A stretch of DNA of 64,000 nucleotides, from contig CASBPS010000116.1 in assembly GCA_949126835.1 (NCBI GenBank), positions 1,054,001-1,118,000 of the forward strand, read 5' to 3'. The notes beneath the pieces were generated by a model that had not been told where the DNA came from, ran no database searches, and saw only the letters and a list, made by a program, of their open reading frames with translations. Below, one piece after another: positions 12,506-23,669 of this stretch. Position 1 is the first letter of the stretch. Every line of letters begins with the position of its first letter. This stretch comes from Anisus vortex. Lineage: Eukaryota > Mollusca > Gastropoda > Planorbidae. The position numbers were made by a program, and so were the translations under genes.

Positions 12506-14515
12506 GTATGTACATACCGCATAATCTTTTTAAATACTGGACATAAAAACGTGAAATTTGCTACAAATATTCTTTGCGTTACGGCGGTGAACACTGTCAA
12601 GGTTTTAAAAAAATTAAAATGACCGCAGTGGTCAGTTTGGTCAAAAAACGCGAATAAAACGACATATTTTGGGTTCATGTTGAATTTGCCGTTCCAACTT
12701 TTTATAGTTTTTCGATCGATCGCGCTAAGAAAATTAAAAAAAAGGATGGCGTTGAGATTTTTTTCAGGATGACGTCATCAAAGTTTGCGCAGGGATAGCT
12801 GGTTGTCTTTTTTTTCATGGCGTCATCGAATTTTGCGCATTCATTTTAATTAACTTCGCTTCAACCTTTGCTAATGTACTTTATGAATGAATAGAACAAA
12901 ATATATTCACGTTTTAATTTGCGTCGTAATTTATAGCGGGATATTTTTAAATTGTTATAATGGGTAATGATTAATGGTTTTAATGGGTATCTTACGTTGT
13001 ATCTGGCAAATAAAAAATTCCTTCACGTTTTTATTCGTGTTGTATATGTCCACAGAATAGGTATAAAACAGAATGCGCAATCGCATTTTATTTCTGTTTT
13101 GGGCAGTAATACCGACGCCATACTAAGCTTATTTAAACGCAGTGGTCCTGGTTACACTCTATATTTATGCTTATTTAGCCTACAACGTCCTTTTCTTCAA
13201 ATCTACAAGTTCGAACACCCAAAGCTAATATTTCAGGCAAAATGTGCATGAACGGTTGTGTAATAAACTACAACAATGAAAACGAAAACGACTGATTATC
13301 GAAAAAAAAAGCATGTCAAACTGCATGGCTTTCCTGACTCCATAAAGGATAAACAACAGCATAAACAACCTCATATTAACTCATTATGAATTATATGCCT
13401 ATTTCCCTTCATAAATTCTAAAGTTTGTTTTGGTTTAAAAAGTATATATATTTATGTACCGGTAGCCGTAGCAATTTAGTTACCGGTACCGAGCTACGTC
13501 TAAGCCATTTTTTTTTCAAATCAGTACCGGGTAATAAATATTTTTACATCATATTGGCCTAATCATATAACGTTCAAAACAAAATGGGTAATTAAGTCAA
13601 ATTTATATAAAAGTAAGCCTATAATGAAAGAAAATGTAGGCCTTATATACATTGTATATATTTATGGCAGACGTAGATATCCTTTCACATTTTACTATAG
13701 TAGCGTCTCTAGCGACCGCTGCATTGCGGAAAATGGTAACTTTTAGTGACTGCGTATATAGGGATTGTGCATTCTGTTCTATACCTATTCTTTGTATACG
13801 TCTTATAAACTTTGTAGCGGGAAATATTTCGATTGCCAGGCAATGTTTAAATTGCCGAGCTCAACGTTTTAAAGTTTTAATTTGTATCGTATACGTCTTA
13901 TAAACTATGTAGCGGGAAATTTTTATATTGCCGGGCAATGTTTAAATTTGCCGGACCAACTTTTAAAAGTTTTAATTCATGTCGTATACGTTGTATAAAC
14001 TATGATTCATATCGGTTTCAGTTGTTATTGTTTTTCCTGTTGAATTAAAAATTTAATTCTAAGTTTGCTTCCAAAGCAACAATAAATAAATAGCAAATAA
14101 CACCAACAAAAACACAAAAAAAAGCAAAAATAAATAAATATTGATCTACGAATAATGTTGTAGCAAAAAATATATCAAACAATCATTTTCGAATTAACAG
14201 TACTTTTTAAAAGACATGTGAGTTCTGTTTTACAGAAAGAGTTTAATTACCCAATAAACTCACAAAATTCGATCATAGTGGTCATACTTTGAGCAAGAAA
14301 TAAAAAAAATATATTATTATTTGTTTTTCCTTTTTAGTTGTATATTGAATTGGTGTATAATAAAGTGTGCAAAACAAAAATAAATTAAAAAAATACTGAC
14401 CACAAAAAAAACAGACTACTTTATGTATGTTTCAAAAACAAAACTAAAAAACTATAATGTGTCAAGCATATTCTAAAAAAAAGCCCGTTTGAAGAATCGG
14501 GCACAAATCGGCTTG
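12431..14515 (+). mobile_element. Helentron-like element, unit 6 (long, degenerate)
   Basis: 5' block with about 11 GGCT copies, the GATCGATCGCGC subtype and one perfect TGACGTCA (12770). The second site has decayed to GGCGTCATC. The interior holds only two or three decayed 19-bp monomers (13835-13950). Its 3' end has a different sequence but the same fold: inner CCCG/CGGG, outer AAGCC/GGCTT, terminus CTTG at 14512-14515. The extra length at 13250-13800 is unique AT-rich DNA. Confidence 0.5.
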
Positions 14516-14548
14516 TCATATATATATATAAATCTCAAAAGGAATATG

Positions 14549-14583
<35 letters not shown>

Positions 14584-16242
14584 GTATGTACATACCGCAT
14601 AATCTTTTTAAATACTGGACATAAAAACGTGAAATTTGCTACAAATATTCTTTGCGTTACGGCGGTGAACACTGTCAAGGTTTTAAAAAAATTAAAATGA
14701 CCGCAGTGGTCAGTTTGGTCAAAAAACGCGAATAAAACACAACTTTTGATTCACATTGTCTTTGCCAGTACAACTTTTTATAGTTTTTCGTCACAAAGTT
14801 AGAAAAAAAAGGATGCGCTGAGATTATTTTTATGACGTCATCAAAGTTTGCGCATGGATTTTTTAGCAATGAAGGGACATTTTTCATTCATGTTTAAATT
14901 GACGTCATCAAACTATGTGCATGGATTTTATTATCTCAACTCAATGACGGGAACAAATTTTCTTCATGTTTAAATTGCCTACGTGCCGTAAACAACATAA
15001 ATTCTTTACACTACCAATACTGTAGTTGATTTTCTTAATCTATCACTACTTTAATACTTTACACTGTGAATACATGACTTAAAGCTAATTAATAATTTAA
15101 AACTTTACAAACATAGGACAAAGCAAATAGATTTAGCATTTTTATTTCTGTTTCGGGAAGTAATACCGACGCATTACTAAGCTTATTTAAACGCAGTGGT
15201 CCTGGTTACACTCTATATTTAAGCTTATAATTATATGGCGTCATCAAATTTTGCGTATTTATGCGTTTAAGAAGGGAACAAAATTTTGTTTTAATTTGCG
15301 TCGTAATTTGTAGAATGCAATATTTAAATGGTTTAAGTTACCGGAAAAGACTATTGCTTATAACTCCATGGGTTATTTTATACAGTTCCGAGAACTGGGC
15401 ACCTTTAGGCTTATCGCCTTGGTAACGGCCATTGTTTAAATTACCGGGCAATGTTTAAATTACCGGGCAATGTTTATAATACCGGGCAATGTGAAAATTA
15501 CCGGGCAATGTTTAAATTACCGGGCAATGTTTAAATTACCGGGCAATGTTAAAATTACCGGGCAATGTTTAATTACCGGGCAATGTTTAAATTACCGGGC
15601 ATTGTTTATAATACAGGGCAATGTTTAAATTACCGGGCAATGTTTAATTTGCCGTGCAATTTTTAAATTACCGGGCAATGTTTATATTACCGGGCAATGT
15701 TTAATTTGCCGGGCAATGTTCAAATTGCTGGAACTAACTTTTTAAAGTTTTAATTCGTGTCGTATACGTTTTATAAAAATTATTTCATATGGGTTTCATT
15801 TGTTATTGTTTTACATGTTGAATAGAAAATTTAATTCTAAGTTTGCTTCCAAAGCAACAATAAATAAATAAATAGCAAATAAACAAAAACAACACAACAT
15901 AGGTCTGCGACTTAATGTTTGTCGTAAAAAAAATATATCAAACAATCATTAAAAAAAAATAAAAGTACTGTCGAATGTTCTTAATCAATGAATAGAACAA
16001 AATATATTCATGTTTTAATTTGCGTCGTAATTTATAGCGGGCAATTTTGTAATTGTTATAATGGGTGATGAGTAATGATTTTAACGGGTAATTCATGTTG
16101 TAGCGGGCAAATAAAAAATTACCTCACGTTTAAATTCGTGTCGTAGGTCATGCGGGCAATCTCATTATAACTGCCTGAGTAGTTATAGTGTATGTAAACA
16201 TAACGTTTAGCCGGTTCGGAGGACCGGGCACATAACGGCTTG
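14516..16242 (+). mobile_element. Helentron-like element, unit 7
   Basis: Last unit. Seven GGCT copies, TGACGTCA at 14833 and 14900, internal terminus-like block near 15385-15420, minisatellite, then nested hairpin and CGGCTTG. The array stops here and the flank reads TACTTGATATTTT. Confidence 0.6.
15435..15731 (+). repeat. 19-bp minisatellite in unit 7, irregular
   Basis: About 15-16 monomers with more point changes than in unit 1 (for example TGAAAATTACC, CCGTGCAATTTT, TACAGGG), so this array looks older. Confidence 0.9.
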
Positions 16243-16640
16243 TACTTGATATTTTTTAAACAGCTTTATTAAGAAACGTTAGGAAGAGAATTAATAGTCT
16301 ATTGTGCAAGAGTTGCTTTTTTTCGAATAACCGCCAACTCCCGAAATTAGCTGTTAAGAGTAAGATTTAGATGTAAAAAGAACAGTTGTCTGAGCATGCT
16401 ATATGTAATCGCATGGATACAGACTCTAGTAATAATTATTATCAAAATAAGTTTATATTATCCTAAATGTAAATTATTAAAATGTGTGTTTGTGTTTTTG
16501 ATTACTTGATTAAGACTAGAGAAACGTTTAGTATTTACAAATTTTTTCTTTTTTCTTTAGATCTCTAACAAAGTCAGTAGAATCTGTGTAAAATCAATTT
16601 TCGTTCTCATCATGGTTAATAAATATCAAATTTAATTTTA
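16243..16640. repeat. Family Q relic with LINE-tail stub
   Basis: 16390-16440 resembles a decayed CR1-like LINE tail (GAGCATGCTATATG, CGCATGGATAC, then AATAATTATTATC). 16530-16610 (TAGATCTCTAACAAAGTC, AGAATCTGTGTAAAATC) recurs at 37090-37130 and 52030-52070. No coding capacity. Confidence 0.55.
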
Positions 16641-16854
16641 GTATTTACATGGTTTTTATTCTCTCTTATCTTCCTTGGCATCCAAGCATGGAATGGGTTG
16701 CCTCAACAAATGATTGAAACTAGTAACGTAAGATAATTTAAAAGACTAAATCAAAATACAAGACTAGACGGATAAACGTAGACCAAAATTTTCTTCTGTA
16801 TAGAAAGAGTGTCTGTAACATATAAGATAAGAACAAACAATGAGTTGGTGTAGT
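16641..16854 (+). pseudogene. Family R LINE-like C-terminal relic and 3' segment
   Basis: Reads FLGIQAWNGLPQQ (about 16672-16712), the usual WN-LP ending of a non-LTR reverse transcriptase ORF, then FKRLNQNTRLD. It continues with the R tail (GTATAGAAAGAGTGTCTG, AACAATGAGTTGGTGTAG). It is interrupted at 16854 by the LINE that follows. The S2 SINE present at the matching site at 54 kb is absent here (GGATAA at 16770). Confidence 0.6.
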
Positions 16855-17116
16855 TGTGTTTTGCGCCAGCAGGCAGCAGTGTTTTGTTTCAGTCTCTGTT
16901 TTTGGACTGTTTTTGGACTTTTTCTGTGATTAAATCCTTGATTATATACTTAAATTTTGTACTAGTGCATTACTTGTGAATTTATCTATGACATTGTGTG
17001 TAATATTGTATTGATGGTCTTGGACCTGGTTAATTATCAGCTGATTAGCAATTGATTTTTGTGTTCCCATACACTCTAACTTGTGGTTTATAAGGTGAAC
17101 TGTTCTCACAGTTCTG

Positions 17117-17363
17117 TACTGTGTTCCATCTTGCTATGCTCGATAACTCTACCGTCAACACTATTTGTAAACAAAGTGTACTGTGTTCCATCTTGCTACG
17201 CTCGATAACTCTACCGTCAACACTATTTGTAAACAAAGTGTACTGTGTTCCATCTTGCTACGCTCGATAACTCTACCGTCAACACTATTTGTAAACAAAG
17301 TGTACTGTGTTCCATCTCGCTACGCTTGATAACTCTACCGTCACCACTATTTGTAAACAAAGA
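17117..17363 (+). repeat. 62-bp tandem repeats (x4) in LINE leader
   Basis: Four near-identical units beginning TACTGTGTTCCATCTTGC and ending GTAAACAAAGTG. The last unit ends immediately before the ATG at 17365. Differences are single bases (TATGCTC or TACGCTC; CAACACT or CACCACT). Position resembles promoter monomers of some LINEs; promoter function is inference. Confidence 0.93.
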
Positions 17364-17364
17364 G

Positions 17365-18681
17365 ATGACGACTGCCACACTAGTTATTTTATTATCTGCC
17401 TTTATTATATTGTCAACTATCAGGCACCATCTATCTGCTTATAATATTCTGCTTCAAGTGTTAATACATACTACAAACAGTATTTATCCTTCTACTCGCC
17501 GGCCTGGTGTAGGGGTTCACATACCGAAAAGAAGAGGAACGAGAGCTGGTCGATTGCATCGTATTTGGCATGACAAACCGCTGTCGTGCTCCGATGATGT
17601 CCTTTCCCTCTCACAAACATTACCCAAGCAGATAGAAGATGACATCCATACAATATCTACAGTTAGTAATGTCACGATAGGTATTCTAAATGCGCAGTCC
17701 TCAGTAAAGAAAGTTATCCTAATCAATGACCTTATCATTGAAAAATTACTTGATATTATGATCATCACGGAGACTTGGCTGCATGAGGGGGGTGATGAAC
17801 CAACAATTAGAGAGATGACGCCTACTGGCTATGTCTTTTTTCAAAATCCCCGCTCTACTGGTCAACGTGGTGGGGGCTTAGCAGTGATCTATCGATCTGC
17901 CTTGACTGTAAGGCGTTGTAACGATATGAACTACTCCTCATTTGAATGCATGAACTTCGTGATCTCGCAAGGCAAACAAACTGTTCGAATCATTGTTATA
18001 TATAGACCTCCGCCTTCTGTCGCAAATCAGATAAAGGAAAGCAGTTTTCATGACGACTTTGGGAACCTTGTAACATCTATCAAAAACAAGAGCTTACTGA
18101 TCTTAGGTGACTTTAATTTCCACTGGGATGATCCAGAAAACAACCACACTCATCAGCTTAAGCAATTATTTGACTCTGCTGACTTAACTCAGCATGTTTC
18201 CAAACCAACGCACAGAGCTGGACACATCCTAGATTGGGTGGTCTCTAGATCTGACATACCGGTATTTGTCCACTCTGTGAGTGTTGAGGACCTCCTTCTG
18301 TCTGATCACTTCCTTGTGCGGTTAAAGACAAATATGAAAAGACCAGTTGCTGGGAGAAAAAAGATAAAGACGAGGAATCTTAAGAATATCGATATGTATT
18401 CTTTTCGCGATAGTCTTACTAAATCAGAATTGGTTAAGTCACAATCAAGTGATCCAGAAAACCTGGTCCTCCTGTACAACCAGACTCTCTCGACTTTACT
18501 GGATGACTACGCCCCAGTGACGGAAAAATTTGTTAGTGACAGACCGGACTCCTATTGGTACTCCCCTTTAGTTCGGAAAGCGAAGTCAATCCGTCGTTTA
18601 GCTGAAAAGCGTTGGAGAAGAACTCGACTTAAATGTGACAAAAAATATTTCGGAAAGAAAGAAATAGGTTCGCTTAAGTGA
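17365..18681 (+). pseudogene. LINE ORF2, AP-endonuclease part
   Basis: 438 codons from ATG 17365. I chose this start because the upstream in-frame Met lies inside the 62-bp repeats. The N-terminus is hydrophobic. The endonuclease then shows GILNAQS, IITETWL (catalytic Glu), GGGLAVIYR, LLILGDFNFHWDD and LSDHFLV (catalytic His), and a linker rich in basic residues (KSIRRLAEKRWRRTR). It ends early at TGA 18679. The next frame picks up at once (GTG 18678), so a small frameshift lies at about 18650-18680. It would nick target DNA for target-primed reverse transcription if intact. Confidence 0.9.
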
Positions 18682-20510
18682 TCAGGCATGAAAAGTCGGT
18701 TCATATTCAATCTCTTCTAAAGTCTGCAGGAACGGACTCACGCAAGATGTTCTCCATTGTCAATGATCTTCTTGGAAAAAGATCTGAAACCCCTGTTCTG
18801 CCTGACATGAGCAGTGAGAAAGCAGCGGAAACACTTAGCAAATTCTTCACTGACAAAGTTGAGAAAATTAGGAAAAGCTTTGAAGAGCGTGATTCTTTGC
18901 CCCTAGTGGTTAATGTCTTCGCAGGTATCCCATTAGCGGAACTCATCCCTGTTTGTGAGGAAGGACTTAAACGTATTATTCTTTCATCTAAACCTACTTA
19001 TTCCACAGTTGACCCCAGCCCTACCAAAATTGTGCTGACATGCATGGACATTCTACTTCCTGTGTTGGTACGTATTATAAACACCTGCCTACTGTCTGCC
19101 AAAATTCCACGCCCATTCAAGACGGCGATCATTAAGCCCCTCCTGAAGAAAAATGGCTTAGATATGAATGACTGCAATAACTATCGCCCGGTCTCAAATC
19201 TCTCCTTTATTTCTAAAATACTTGAGAGAGTTTTGTCGCAACAACTTGTGCAGCATCTTAATGCTAATAATCTACTTGACCCGTTCCAATCTGCCTATCG
19301 TCATGGCCACAGTTGCGAAACAGCACTTCTGCGAGTCCTAAATGATGTACTTTGTAGTGCTGATCGTGGCGAACTATCACTATTAGTGTTGCTTGACTTA
19401 AGTGCAGCTTTCGACGTAATTGACCATGAGCTTCTTCTAGCCAGGCTTAAAAAGGAGATGGGCATCACGGGTAATGCGCTGCGGTGGTTCACGTCTTATT
19501 TGGAGGATAGGACCCAATATGTTGTGGTAAAACAAGCTTCTTCGCAGAGCACACCACTGAGGTGCGGAGTACCATAAGGCTCTGTATTGGGACCTATACT
19601 ATTCTCTTTCTATACTAGTAAACTCGGCAAAATCATTAGTACCCATGGCGTAAATCGTAAGCTATTTGCTGACGACACGGAATTATACATTAGTTTCAAT
19701 CCTGATCCTGCTTCATGTGCTGCGGCTGTAAAATTTCTTGAAGACTGCTGCCTGTCAGTGAAATCGTGGATGGTGGAAAATAGGCTAAAGCTAAATGATG
19801 ATAAAACAGTGGCAATATTGTGTGGGTCTAATGCTAAACTTAAAACCTCTAAGCTAGAAGCAATAAAAGTTGGCACTGCTGAAATTACCTTATCTGACTA
19901 TGTAAAAGATCTTGGCTTGTTTATTGACAGTAAACTTTCAATGACTACCCATGTCAGCTCTGTCGTCCGGGCATGCTCTATGCAATTACGAGCCTTAGGT
20001 AAATTGCGACCTCATCTAAACAAGAAAACAGCAAATGCTGTTGCCGTCTCTCTTATTCTCTCAAGACTTGATTACTGCAACAGCTGTTTGTGGGGGATTC
20101 CAAAAAAGCAGATTGAGAGACTCCAGAAGGTGCAAAACAATGCTGCACGCATAGTATCTCTGATCGAGAGGTCCGCTCACATCACCCCTATACTTAGGGA
20201 TCTCCACTGGCTCCCCGTGCAAAAGCGAATTGAATTTAAGCTTCTTTCCCTGGCATTCAGCTGCTTGGATGGCACTGCACCTAGCTATCTTCAAAACATT
20301 CTTACAACATATGTTCCAGCAAGAGATCTCCGTTCAAGTGAAAAGTCATTACTCAGGACTCCCAGTCTTATTGGACATAGAAAGAAAACCTTTGGAGTGC
20401 GCGCCTTTGAGGCGGTGGCGCCCGTATTATGGAACAATTTGCCTATTTCACTAAGGCAAACTGAAGCAAAGTCTTTTAAAAAGAACCTAAAGTCCTATAT
20501 GTTTAAGTAA
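18678..20510 (+). pseudogene. LINE ORF2, reverse transcriptase part, one nonsense codon
   Basis: Continuation of the ORF in the shifted frame. RT motifs in order: NNYRPVSNLSFISKILERVL (about 19176-19235), LLDLSAAFDVIDHELL (catalytic Asp), WFTSYLEDRTQYV, GVP then TAA at 19575-19577 then GSVLGPILF, and KLFADDTELY (catalytic Asp pair) near 19660. The C-terminal part has SRLDYCNSCLWGIP, LHWLPVQKRIEFKL and LWNNLP, ending at TAA 20508-20510. The stop sits where Gln of GVPQG belongs, a single CAA-to-TAA change. Apart from this and the frameshift the frame is open, so the copy is fairly young. Confidence 0.93.
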
Positions 20511-20628
20511 TCATTGTCTAATTTGTGCTCTTGTATCTATGTCATGACAGCGCACTGAGCATGCTATTATAGCATGGATAGTTGCGCTATAAAAGTGCTC
20601 ATTATTATTATATTATTATTATTATCTT
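20511..20628 (+). promoter_or_regulatory. LINE 3' UTR with stem-loop shared with a SINE
   Basis: Contains the perfect inverted pair CATGCTA / TAGCATG with a 3-nt loop (20560-20576) in the context GCGCACTGAG...GATAG..GCGCTATA, then ATT repeats. The same segment ends SINE S2. Such tails are where the LINE reverse transcriptase engages template RNA; that role is inferred here. Confidence 0.8.
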
Positions 20629-21070
20629 TAAAATTCAATACTTTTTGTTTAAAGTTTGCATAGTTTTTCTTCTCGTGTTATATTTATGACATTTAATATA
20701 ATACATTTCATATTACACCTCTAGATAATGTATGATTCTTGTTTTTTTAATTTTAGTATTTGCATTGTTTTATTTATGTTTCTCTTTTATTTTTCAAATT
20801 CAATACTTTCTTAAGGTTTGCATAGTTTTATTCCCAAATGTTAGATTAATGACATTCAGTTGAATACATTTCATATTACGCCTTAAGGTTTGCATAGTTT
20901 TATTCCCAAATGTTAGATTAATGACATTCAGTTGAATACATTTCATATTACGCCTCTATATTTTGTATGGCGATGAAGGCACAAGATTTAAACTTAACTT
21001 GGAAGTTCGGAATGGAAATCTAAACACACCATTTGCCGATAATCATTTCAATAACAAAAGATAAGATACA
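20629..21070. repeat. Family Q segment with 72-bp tandem duplication
   Basis: 20811-20882 and 20883-20954 are identical or nearly identical 72-bp copies (starting TTAAGGTTTGCATAG, ending CATATTACGCC). A diverged third copy lies at about 20650-20722. The rest is AT-rich with no coding signal. Confidence 0.8.
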
Positions 21071-21072
21071 TA

Positions 21073-21311
21073 CTTCTTCTTCATTGTTCTGAAGAGTTAT
21101 GATTGGGAGTATTCAAACAACAAGTCCGATAATTGTAATGAACTGCGCCGTGGCTGTCAGTTGTTCTAGTCCACCATGCAGTTTGTCATTGAAGGTAGCC
21201 TCCTGGGGCCAAATTGCTGACCGGGTAGAATGCTACATAGGGCAAGACTGAAGGACTTGTTCCGCATTTTCGGGAGCTGTTCCGCAAGGGCACATTTCGC
21301 TTGCTCCGATT
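21073..21311 (-). pseudogene. Non-LTR retrotransposon ORF C-terminus with zinc knuckle
   Basis: Minus strand reads MCPCGTAPENAEQVLQSCP, then a stop, then RSAIWPQEATFNDKLHGGLE, ending LTATAQFITIIGLVV and a stop. This is a cysteine-rich LINE C-terminus followed by WPQ and a short helical end. A GAAGAAGAAG tail follows (21073-21085). A relative lies at 50808-51115. It is 5'-truncated and carries one nonsense codon. Confidence 0.65.
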
Positions 21312-21836
21312 CGTAGTTTGCGGAGCATGTGTTGCTACAGATAAGATAAATAAATAATGTATTTTATATAATTTAATTATACAATAACATTTGAAAGGCA
21401 AGTCTATTTTAAGTTCCACTTGCAAGTTATATAATGTATTTTCTAAAACAGTGGCATCTTTTATTGGAATCAGAAGTAAGAGGATGGTCCACAATTCCAC
21501 CAACTCTAATTTATGTTCTTTTTTTATTAACCGCACAACTTTACTAAAACTGACTGTATGATTATTAAATACATTTAGGAATAATAAGACTATAGAGTTC
21601 TAGTCGATATCCAACAAACAGGGTACCTTCTCTGTATGCCGATTGCTGCTTTTAAACCATAATATTTATAAGATAATGTAAGTTTTCCATTAAAAATAAA
21701 GAAAACGAATTATATATTGCTGCTAGTTAAACCAACACTTATGTTGTTTGCATTCTATACATTGATAAAGATGGTAAACAAAACAAGGTTAAACACAGCT
21801 TAATATTATCATACAAGCAAACACACATAGTAAATG
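21312..21836. repeat. Family Q/R relic
   Basis: 21340-21560 matches 44140-44340 (AAGTTATATAATGTA, ACAATTCCACCAA, AAACTGACTG) and, in part, 37500-37800. The remainder to 21836 shows nothing beyond AT-rich DNA. Confidence 0.5.
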
Positions 21837-22075
21837 TTATGAAATAAATAAACATTTAGATCTATCGCCACTTTTCCTAATTGGATGGTGCTGAGAGGGG
21901 AATAAGATATTATTTTTACAGTCTCTCCTTCTATACTGAAGATTATTGTACATTACTCTTATTTGTTTCTTTGTTTCTAAACTTGAATATTGATTAGTAT
22001 TGATGGTTTTAATATTTCGTTCAGGCAACCCATTCCATGCCCGGATGCTACTAGGGAAGAAAAAGTATTTATAAT
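21837..22075 (-). pseudogene. Non-LTR retrotransposon ORF C-terminus
   Basis: Minus strand reads YKYFFFPSSIRAWNGLPE followed by about 50 residues to a stop at 21837-21839. The FFP..IRAWN.LP ending is typical of CR1/RTE-like reverse transcriptase ORFs. The same ending occurs, more decayed, in family R copies. Confidence 0.6.
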
Positions 22076-22377
22076 ATGAATTTATTATTGCATATGGGAG
22101 AAGAAAAGAGTTATTCGTCCTTATGTTTATATCAACATTGTAATAGACTGTTATTATGTTTTATTTCTAGGTTAGCATATAATTTAATGCCTTATGCATT
22201 AATACTACTAAACTCTTTACCCTTATGTCTTCAAGCGGAGGAGTTGGCAACCGATTTTCAGTGTCACGCGAAAGACGCCTAATAAGAAAATGCAAGTATC
22301 TTCTTCAAATTAAAGATCTGAATGACCGTTAGGCTGTTGGCACGCTAAATGAATAAGAAATCCTTTTTAAATTAAAT
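22076..22377. repeat. Old repeat, shared with 3600-3800
   Basis: TCCTTATGTTTAT, TTATTTCTAGGTTAG and nearby words recur at 3620-3750. It continues after the SINE at 22620-22700. Short open frames here show no family resemblance. Confidence 0.45.
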
Positions 22378-22606
22378 TAAATTAAAAAAATTGGTTACTT
22401 ATATAGCGCTTCTATCCATGCTATTTCAGCATGCTCAGTGCGCTCTGTAAACACACTGCTGCCTGCTGGCGCAAATATGTTTACAGGCCCAAAACTCCTG
22501 CAGGGCGACAGGGATCCGTCGGCGGCCGGGCTAGAACCCGCGACCTGTCAGATGGTTTTTGGTTGACAGTCCGGTGATCTAACCGCTAGGCCAGCCGGCT
22601 TCACGG
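22378..22606 (-). mobile_element. tRNA-derived SINE, family S2
   Basis: On the minus strand: tRNA-like head with A box TGGCCTAGCGG and B box GGTTCTAGCCC, a GC-rich body, then GCGCCAGCAGGCAGCAGTGT, and a tail CATGCT-GAAAT-AGCATG..GCGCTATATAAG ending in AT-rich repeats. The tail (22401-22444) matches the 3' UTR of the LINE at 20549-20590. The stretch at 22452-22474 matches that LINE's leader at 16860-16882. Confidence 0.88.
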
Positions 22607-23407
22607 CACATAATGATCAGAAAGTTGCCGATCCCTTCTCTAGCGTTTTTAGTTTAGTGATTTAAATATAAGTGTTACTCTTTCTAGTTGTGAACTTTTA
22701 CTAGTCATGAACATTTCGCCTCTTTTTAGAATTTGTTCACCTATTTGCATAACCCAGTTTAGGTGGATAATATTTGACAAATAAATGTTCAGAATATAAA
22801 ATTCTGGTATGTTTCTTTTTTTTTCCGTTTCTTTGTTTTTCTCTATTTTGCCATCTTTAACTTGGTTTAATGTTTACTAAAATATGTTTTTAAATTGAAG
22901 AGTCGTATTTCACACTAAGGATCTTTAACAAGTTGCAGCATCTAACTTGGGGCGCAAATAAAGTTTGGTTTTCTTTTTAACAGGAAGTATTCCGTTGTAC
23001 CTAATGACATAGAAGATATAGATCGCCACATGGTTGCATACATCATTCTTTTAACATCATTCGGTTCCTTACTTTATGGTGAAGGCCAATTTTTATAATG
23101 AGTAATACTTTTATTGACCGAATGAAATATATTATTTTTTTCTTATAACAAACATTTCTCATGATGATTAGTCTTGGAGACTTGATGCAGTAGTAATTGT
23201 ATTTCACTAACCGTAAAAACTTTAATTTTTAAAAAATGTATTGTTATTGTTTGGTCCAAAATATTGGGTACTTAACTTATTGAAAATCTGAACCAAATTT
23301 CGACAACTTTCGCCAGTGAACAAAATAGCGACTCTTAGTGAAATCTTGATACATAGTTTATTAAATTTATTACCAATAACCTGTATATAGGGAAGTACAG
23401 CATAAGT
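22607..23407. repeat. Family U repeat, paralogous to 53.47-53.69 kb
   Basis: 22830-23040 contains TATTTCACAC, AAGTTGCAGCA, GGGGCGCAAA and TAGAAGATATAGATCGCC, all found in the same order at 53510-53690. 23041-23407 shows only AT-rich DNA. Confidence 0.55.
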
Positions 23408-23531
23408 AAAAGTAAAGTATCCGTCGGACCGAATTGATTCAAACAGCGTTGACCAGTTTCTGTGGCCACGGCATACTAGGTGATTGTGTGGCCAGCTCTA
23501 TGCACATCAGCCTTTACGTTAACCCAACTAA
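23408..23531 (-). mobile_element. SINE S1 fragment (3' half)
   Basis: Minus strand reads GTAAAGGC.., GGCCACACAATCACCTAG, TATGCCGTGGCCACAGAAAC, TGGTCAACGCTG and GGTCCGACGGATACTTTAC. The tRNA head is missing. Confidence 0.8.
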
Positions 23532-23669
23532 AATCAAATTTATTTTACAAAATAACTCATTGTTACTGATGGTTCTTATTTATTGATTCATACAATCATT
23601 TTCCATATAATTTCTTAAAATAAAATCACAAACGAAACAGATATTAAAAAAAAAATATATAGATAATTA

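Larger units (their letters stand above)
16855..20628 (+). mobile_element. CR1/L2-like non-LTR retrotransposon, nearly full length
   Basis: About 3.8 kb. Leader 16855-17364 with four 62-bp repeats, an endonuclease and reverse transcriptase reading frame broken once by a frameshift and once by a stop, a short 3' UTR with a hairpin, and an ATT-rich end (20601-20628). The 5' boundary is clear because it interrupts the family R sequence after GTTGGTGTAG. No gag-like ORF1 is seen. I place it in the CR1/L2 group from motif style and the ATT-type tail. The clade is not certain. Confidence 0.85.
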
